From positions 62,001 to 126,000 of the forward strand of contig JAIXOQ010000005.1 of assembly GCA_027486675.1 (NCBI GenBank): a stretch of DNA of 64,000 nucleotides, written 5' to 3'. Made by a program: the position numbers and the translations under genes. The DNA is from Pseudomonadota bacterium. GTDB lineage: Bacteria > Bdellovibrionota > UBA1018 > CAIMNF01. Below, piece by piece: positions 59,271-64,000 of this stretch; positions within the stretch are counted from its first letter, which is position 1; each line of letters opens with the position of its first letter. The notes beneath the pieces were generated by a model. It worked only from the letters and a program-made list of their open reading frames with translations, was not told where the DNA came from and did not search any database.

Positions 59271-60144
59271 CTTTTGCCCTGACATCGAACTCGATCGCTG
59301 TAGCGATACCTTCCCGGAACAGCTTCCAGTACAAGGGAGCTTTGTCTGCGTTAGCGCTGGGTAGCTCGAGTGTAATGGTTGGGATGCCTAAGTCTTGGCC
59401 GGCATAATTCCCGAGTGACCCTGGGAAAAATCCGCCCCGCACCGCACGGACTCGTTGTTGCAACTCCACACAAGTTTTTATGTATTCTTTAGAGAACCGC
59501 TCGATGGCCAGATGATCCGGCCCATCGTAGTCGATGAAGTTCAGCGGCGCATGAATCGATATAATCTTTGTGGGCTTATACTTTGCGATAAGCTCTTTCT
59601 GAAAGCGCGTTTCTGGCTCCGAGTCGGCGGTGAACCCAGGAAATCTCCGAGGATTAGATGCAAACTTGGTCTTCCACGCTTTAATTGCCTCTGCATCCCA
59701 ATCTTTTGTTCCTAAGTTTCGATTACAGTCGACCCCGTTCGCATTGGTGCGTGTTTTCGGATAATCAAGAAACCCATCTGGACTGACCAGCGGAGCGACT
59801 ATGACCTTCGACTTTGGCCATTCTTTGATTTTCTTTTCTACGTGACGTGCGACTTCGAAACCTAAATAGAGCGGCGTGATCTCATCCCCATGCACCATGG
59901 AAAAGATCAAAGTGACATTTTTAGGCTCATTATCTCCGTATTCAGCATAGATCAGGGGGCGGCCTTTGACAGATCGCCCGCCGACAATCCACTGCGTCCC
60001 TTCGCACGGGTTTTTTCCCCACTTTCGTTTCACAAAGGCTTTGTCGAGTGCGCTACAGAGCGCAGGAACCGTCGTTTCAATCTCATCTGCAAGGCACCAA
60101 GAACCAAGAAGAGAAAGGAACACTAAACTAAAGATCGGCTTCAC
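59260..60144 (-). CDS. M14 zinc carboxypeptidase-like protein, exported
   Basis: The protein of about 294 residues has a signal peptide (VKPIFSLVFLSLLGSWCLA). Zinc-site residues are in SMVHGDEITP (HxxE) and a later His in IISIHAPLNFIDYDGP; TNANGVDCNRN and ITLELPSA (catalytic Glu) complete the M14 pattern. It looks like MpaA-type murein peptide amidases that cleave the gamma-D-Glu-diaminopimelate bond, which would act in the periplasm here. GTG 60144 was chosen since the signal peptide starts there and AGGAG precedes it. Confidence 0.82.
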   Translation of the reverse strand: MKPIFSLVFLSLLGSWCLADEIETTVPALCSALDKAFVKRKWGKNPCEGTQWIVGGRSVKGRPLIYAEYGDNEPKNVTLIFSMVHGDEITPLYLGFEVARHVEKKIKEWPKSKVIVAPLVSPDGFLDYPKTRTNANGVDCNRNLGTKDWDAEAIKAWKTKFASNPRRFPGFTADSEPETRFQKELIAKYKPTKIISIHAPLNFIDYDGPDHLAIERFSKEYIKTCVELQQRVRAVRGGFFPGSLGNYAGQDLGIPTITLELPSANADKAPLYWKLFREGIATAIEFDVRAKAND

Positions 60145-60751
60145 GACGTTTTTTTCTCCTCTTGAGAAGGGCTCGAACAACAAAAACTAAAATGACCCCT
60201 GCGATTACAAACACGATGCCGTGCTCTACTTTCTTAATCCACAAAATCACTTCTTCTAAGAAATCACCGAAATAAAAAACAGAATACACAATTGCAGGAA
60301 CACTGATCAATGCTGCCAAGCCGTCGTACATTAAAAGGGATCGGTAAGGAAAATGCAGTAGCCCTGTTGAGAAAAAGATTGTTGATCGTAAACCGGGCAT
60401 AAATCGTGCTGAGAAAAGCACTTTACCGCGATGATTCTCGAGCTTCTTTCTTATCGAAGCCAAACGTGATTCATCGATGATCAACTTAAATGGCCAATAC
60501 TTTAACAAACGTTTTCCATAACGACTGCCCAACCAAAACATGAATGAATCACCGATCATGACGCCCACAAACGTCACCAAAATCATCAGATGAACATCAC
60601 AGATCCCGTAATAACAAACGATCCCTGCGGCAACTAAAGTCAGGTCTTCAGGGATTGGCACTCCAAGGCCGCAGATCAGCAGCACCAAGAAAACCACGGC
60701 GTAAGGAATCGGACCCGTGTACTCGATGAGAAAGTCGACAAGGAAGTCCAT
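60128..60751 (-). CDS. DedA-family membrane protein
   Basis: The 207-residue protein has four or five helices with DedA marks: GLGVPIPEDLTLVAAGI, GDSFMFWLGSRYGKRLL, and the SARFMPGLRSTIFFSTGLL segment with the essential Arg. DedA proteins take part in membrane lipid homeostasis; some flip undecaprenyl phosphate or phosphatidylethanolamine. It overlaps the carboxypeptidase gene by 17 bases and follows xerC by 18 bases. Confidence 0.9.
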   Translation of the reverse strand: MDFLVDFLIEYTGPIPYAVVFLVLLICGLGVPIPEDLTLVAAGIVCYYGICDVHLMILVTFVGVMIGDSFMFWLGSRYGKRLLKYWPFKLIIDESRLASIRKKLENHRGKVLFSARFMPGLRSTIFFSTGLLHFPYRSLLMYDGLAALISVPAIVYSVFYFGDFLEEVILWIKKVEHGIVFVIAGVILVFVVRALLKRRKKRREADL

Positions 60752-60769
60752 GGAGAGATCTCTAGTAGA

Positions 60770-61687
60770 TCACGAGGATGAAGTCTTTTTCCAGAGGGGA
60801 TGACTCGCGCGATAAGCATCCTCAAGATGGCCAAAGTCTAAATGAGTGTAACGCTCGGTCGTCGATAGGCTGGCGTGGCCAAGTAGCTCCTGAATGCTTC
60901 TGAGGTTTGCTCCGGCGGACAGAAGATGGGTCGCGAAGCTATGACGGAGCGCATGTGGGTGAATGCGTTTCGTTGGATCAAGATGATCCGGATGCAGTTG
61001 AGCGGCAAGAATCAAACGTTTTACCAACAAGCGTGCGACTGAACGTTGCGTCATGCGTGTTCCACCACGATTCGGAAAGAGCGATTCATCCCCTTTGGGC
61101 ACCTCACACTCGAGGTAAGCGTCTAGGTTTTTCAAAGTGCCTTCAGGAATTGGAACAAATCTCTCTTTTGCACCCTTGCCGAAGACACGCAACCAACCTC
61201 GCCGCTCCAAGACTTGCGCGCGGTTGAGTGAAGTCAGCTCGGAAACTCGAAGCCCACACCCGTATAAGAGATCGATCATCGCCAGATCCCTTGCGTCGAT
61301 CCAAGTTTGTTTTGGGATCGCATTTAGGATTCTGAGGAGTTCTTCGGGCTTAAAGGTATTGGGCAACTTTTTACTTTGTTTGGGAAGAGTCACTAAACGA
61401 CCCAAATCTCTTTTGATCCAACCGGCAAGACGCGCGTGCTTTAGAAAACTACGGATTGTAGAAAGCTTTCGAGCTCGACTAGAAGCCTCCAGCCCATCAA
61501 AAAGATGTGAAGAAAATACGCGTAGTTTTGCAGGAGTGAGCCCCGCAACCTCATTCACCGATTCTCGTGACATCAACTCTGAGAATTGACGAAGATCACT
61601 TTGATAAGCTCGGGTCGTCTCTAGGGACCACCCCTCCTGCGTTTGACCACGGTGCAAGAATTCTTCGATTGCAGAGAGAAGGGTCAC
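60770..61687 (-). CDS. xerC: Tyrosine recombinase XerC/XerD
   Basis: The 305-residue protein has an N-terminal SAM-like domain and the catalytic set R147, H245-x2-R248, H271 and Y280 (HASLSTTERYTHL). It resolves chromosome dimers at dif with a partner. The GTG at 61687 gives the usual LLSAIEEFLHRG start; longer frames overlap the divergent trmFO start. XerC and XerD cannot be told apart with certainty, but the location beside trmFO is common for XerC. No dif-like site was seen. Confidence 0.88.
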   Translation of the reverse strand: MTLLSAIEEFLHRGQTQEGWSLETTRAYQSDLRQFSELMSRESVNEVAGLTPAKLRVFSSHLFDGLEASSRARKLSTIRSFLKHARLAGWIKRDLGRLVTLPKQSKKLPNTFKPEELLRILNAIPKQTWIDARDLAMIDLLYGCGLRVSELTSLNRAQVLERRGWLRVFGKGAKERFVPIPEGTLKNLDAYLECEVPKGDESLFPNRGGTRMTQRSVARLLVKRLILAAQLHPDHLDPTKRIHPHALRHSFATHLLSAGANLRSIQELLGHASLSTTERYTHLDFGHLEDAYRASHPLWKKTSSS

Positions 61688-61736
61688 TCCTAAGAGTTTA
61701 AGAAAGTTCAGCCTCGCGGTAAACTCGCCATTCCCC

Positions 61737-63107
61737 ATGAAAACCAAAGAAATACATATTATTGGCGCAGGACTCGCAGGCAGTGAAGCCGCCTATTTTT
61801 TGGCGTCTCGGGGACATCGCGTTCACCTCCATGAAATGCGGCCACTCGTGACTACCGAAGCACATAAAACAAACAAGGCTGCGGAGCTAGTTTGTTCCAA
61901 TTCCCTGAAGTCAAAAGCACCCGGGAGTGCACCAGCACTCTTAAAAGACGAAATGCGCAGAATGGGGAGCCTAGTACTCCAAGTCGCGGACCTGCATTCA
62001 GTTCCAGGTGGAGACGCACTCACTGTCGACCGTGATCTTTTCTCAAATGCCATGGACCACGCACTGAGAAGCCATCCCAACATCACTTGGGTCAGCGGAG
62101 AAGTGACCGAGCCCTTCCCGGGTGCGATCAACCTCCTGGCTACGGGGCCCCTCACCAGTCCAAAACTCACCGAGTGGCTAGGGAAAGCAACTGGCGAAGA
62201 CCAGCTCTACTTTTATGACGCGATCGCACCCATCGTCGACGCAAAAAGCATCGATTGGGATCATGCATTCATCGCGAATCGATACGGTAAAGGCGGCGAA
62301 GAAGCCTACGTGAACTGTCCCCTAACAGAATTGGAATACAGTGCGTTCTACGACGCATTGATGTCTGCGGAACAAGTGGTTCCAAAAAACTTTGAGAAAG
62401 AAAAATTCTTTCAAGGCTGCCAACCGATTGAGGCAATCGCTGCTACGGGGAAAAATTCTTTGCGGTTTGGTGCGATGAAGCCTGTTGGGCTGAACGCTCC
62501 TGGGACTGAAAAGAAGCATCATGCAGTGATTCAACTTCGACCAGAGAACAGATCAAAAACCGCCTACAACATGGTTGGCTTTCAAACGAAACTCAAGTGG
62601 GGCGAACAGAGTCGGATCTTCCGTATGATCCCGGCCTTAAAGAATGCAGAATTTCTGCGATTGGGCTCCATTCACCGCAACACATTCGTTTGCAGCCCAA
62701 AAGCACTGCGAGCAGACCTTTCCCTGAAAAAAAGTCCTGACGTCTATTGTGCAGGACAGATCACTGGTGTGGAGGGTTACCTGGAAAGCTCGGCGTGTGG
62801 CTTACTTGCTGGCCTCTTCATTGCACAAAAATTGGAAGGCTTGCCCATCTCTGCCCCACCGGCGACAACTGCGATCGGTGCCCTACTCAGCTTTCTGATC
62901 TGCTCACCCGCTAAAAATTTTCAGCCCAATAACATCCAGTTTGGTCTCTTTGAAACCCTGCTTTTTAGAAACATGGAAGGGCTTAAGAAAGACGCGATCC
63001 GGGAGCAGATCGCCATTCAAACCAGAGAAGACTTCTCCGCCTGGAGTGATGGTCAGCGTTTGTTGACAAATTCAGGCGGTGAATCTAGGATTTCGGCATC
63101 CCTATGA
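61737..63107 (+). CDS. trmFO: Folate/FAD-dependent tRNA (uracil-54-C5)-methyltransferase TrmFO
   Basis: At 456 residues it is full length. The FAD motif [20 protein letters not shown] is followed by LHEMRP and [15 protein letters not shown], highly characteristic of TrmFO (Gid). It methylates U54 in the T-loop of tRNA with methylene-tetrahydrofolate. Its presence is informative, as enteric bacteria use SAM-dependent TrmA. The prs gene starts in its stop codon (ATGA). Confidence 0.95.
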   Translation: MKTKEIHIIGAGLAGSEAAYFLASRGHRVHLHEMRPLVTTEAHKTNKAAELVCSNSLKSKAPGSAPALLKDEMRRMGSLVLQVADLHSVPGGDALTVDRDLFSNAMDHALRSHPNITWVSGEVTEPFPGAINLLATGPLTSPKLTEWLGKATGEDQLYFYDAIAPIVDAKSIDWDHAFIANRYGKGGEEAYVNCPLTELEYSAFYDALMSAEQVVPKNFEKEKFFQGCQPIEAIAATGKNSLRFGAMKPVGLNAPGTEKKHHAVIQLRPENRSKTAYNMVGFQTKLKWGEQSRIFRMIPALKNAEFLRLGSIHRNTFVCSPKALRADLSLKKSPDVYCAGQITGVEGYLESSACGLLAGLFIAQKLEGLPISAPPATTAIGALLSFLICSPAKNFQPNNIQFGLFETLLFRNMEGLKKDAIREQIAIQTREDFSAWSDGQRLLTNSGGESRISASL

Positions 63108-64000
63108 ACATGGTTCGCAAACGTGATTGGATCCTCCTGACCGGCAGCTCGAACCCACCGCTTGCTGAAAAAATCGCGACGCGACTTCAGAAGCCACTTG
63201 GAAAGGTGGACATCCGTCGCTTCAGCGATGGCGAAGTTTTTGTCGAGATCAAAGAGAACGTGCGGGGTCGTGATGTATACGTGATTCAGTCCACATGTTC
63301 GCCGGCCAATGAAAGCCTCATGGAGCTTTTGATTATGATCGATGCGTTAAAACGCGCGTCGGCTAAAGAGATCAATGCGGTGATCCCTTATTACGGGTAC
63401 TCCAGACAAGATCGAAAAGTAGCGCCCCGTACTCCCATTAGCGCAAAGTTAGTTGCAAATCTGCTGACCTCAGCTGGGGCGACTCGGATCGTTTCTGTAG
63501 ATCTTCATGCGGGACAGATTCAAGGTTTCTTCGACATCCCATTTGATAATCTTTTTGCAGGTCCTGTGATCTATCAATACGTAGCAGAAACCATTAAACC
63601 GCACGGTGAGTTAGTGATCGTCAGCCCAGACGCGGGCGGCGTCGAGCGCGCTCGCAGTATGGCAAAGCGCCTGGAAGCGACCGTAGCAATTATCGATAAA
63701 CGCCGCACCGGACCAAACGTTGCGAAAGCGATGAATATCATCGGCGATGTAGCTGGAAAAAATGCACTGATCTTAGACGATATGATCGATACGGCAGGAA
63801 CGTTGACGGAGGCCGCTCAGGCAGTCAAAGATCATGGCGCTTTACGTGTTTTTGCAACGGCAAGTCACGGAGTTCTGTCAGGTCCAGCGATCGATCGCAT
63901 CGAAAAATCCACGATTGAAAAGGTGATTGTCACGGATACGATTCCACTTTCTCACTTGGGATCAGGCTGCAAAAAAATTGAGGTCGTTTCTGTATCTGAT
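63104..64000 (+). CDS. prs: Ribose-phosphate pyrophosphokinase (5' part)
   Basis: The frame runs open to the window end, about 299 codons, so nearly the whole enzyme is visible. It has [33 protein letters not shown] (ATP binding), [31 protein letters not shown] and the PRPP loop [13 protein letters not shown]. It makes PRPP from ribose-5-phosphate and ATP for nucleotides, His and Trp. The start overlaps trmFO by 4 bases. The last residues of the protein lie beyond the window. Confidence 0.95.
   Translation, partial: MNMVRKRDWILLTGSSNPPLAEKIATRLQKPLGKVDIRRFSDGEVFVEIKENVRGRDVYVIQSTCSPANESLMELLIMIDALKRASAKEINAVIPYYGYSRQDRKVAPRTPISAKLVANLLTSAGATRIVSVDLHAGQIQGFFDIPFDNLFAGPVIYQYVAETIKPHGELVIVSPDAGGVERARSMAKRLEATVAIIDKRRTGPNVAKAMNIIGDVAGKNALILDDMIDTAGTLTEAAQAVKDHGALRVFATASHGVLSGPAIDRIEKSTIEKVIVTDTIPLSHLGSGCKKIEVVSVSD

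Noticed and set aside
60770-61687. XerC-like gene as the integrase of the tRNA-linked island
   Set aside because: It lies 19 kb away, next to trmFO, and has the length and motifs of housekeeping Xer recombinases.

Overview
This window looks like chromosome of a Gram-negative, LPS-bearing bacterium. It carries an ADP-heptosyltransferase-like gene, undecaprenyl-phosphate sugar transferase, Wzx/Wzy-type proteins, an OmpA-family outer membrane protein, TatA, an AmpG-like permease and a folate-dependent TrmFO. TrmFO with an LPS envelope, AmpG, a 577-residue aromatic amino acid hydroxylase and roughly balanced base composition recall Bdellovibrionota or other former Deltaproteobacteria. That placement is inference; no rRNA is present.

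Region 1 (1-32,031) is a surface-glycan locus. It holds what looks like a complete route to CMP-legionaminic acid in the GDP-linked style known from Campylobacter: PtmE, PtmA and PtmF upstream, then LegB, LegC, LegH, LegG, LegI and LegF. A PtmG/HisF/HisH trio suggests that an N-acyl group is converted to an acetamidino group. Around it lie a GDP-mannose 3,5-epimerase, an AsnB-type amidotransferase, a PhyH-type dioxygenase, two SDR enzymes, a methyltransferase, eight glycosyltransferase-like genes, an ABC flippase, a Wzx flippase and two Wzy/WaaL-like polytopic proteins. A WbaP/WcaJ-type initiating transferase sits apart at 53.5-55.0 kb.

Region 2 (32,051-41,476) is mostly housekeeping: RDD protein, AmpG-like permease, TadA, a PilZ membrane protein, an exported-looking methyltransferase, RsgA without its usual zinc knuckle, acyl-CoA dehydrogenase, aromatic amino acid hydroxylase, TatA and a ferredoxin-NADP-reductase-like flavoprotein.

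Region 3 (41,492-43,210) is a small decaying accessory patch next to tRNA-Ser(UGA). It has an inverted copy and two direct partial copies of the tRNA 3' end, a small membrane-protein gene interrupted by an in-frame TAG, and a toxin-like gene interrupted by an in-frame TAA. The toxin is followed by an apparently intact DUF2283-HTH fusion antitoxin. A perfect 16-bp palindrome overlaps the toxin start.

Region 4 (43,709-53,470, minus strand) is a tightly packed operon headed by an ECF sigma factor and its NrsF-type membrane anti-sigma factor. It continues with an FAD amine-oxidase-like protein, DUF1365, two cyclopropane-fatty-acid-synthase-like methyltransferases, a hydrolase, two lipid-associated membrane proteins and two exported proteins. 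A GTAACC-N16-CGTATT element lies directly before the sigma gene, which suggests autoregulation and a leaderless transcript. The operon probably remodels membrane lipids under envelope or oxidative stress.

Region 5 (55,053-64,000) has thiamine pyrophosphokinase-like and sodium:solute symporter genes, a secreted trypsin-like protease, an OmpA-family protein, an M14 carboxypeptidase-like protein, DedA, XerC, TrmFO and the 5' part of prs. No CRISPR array, insertion sequence or rRNA was seen.
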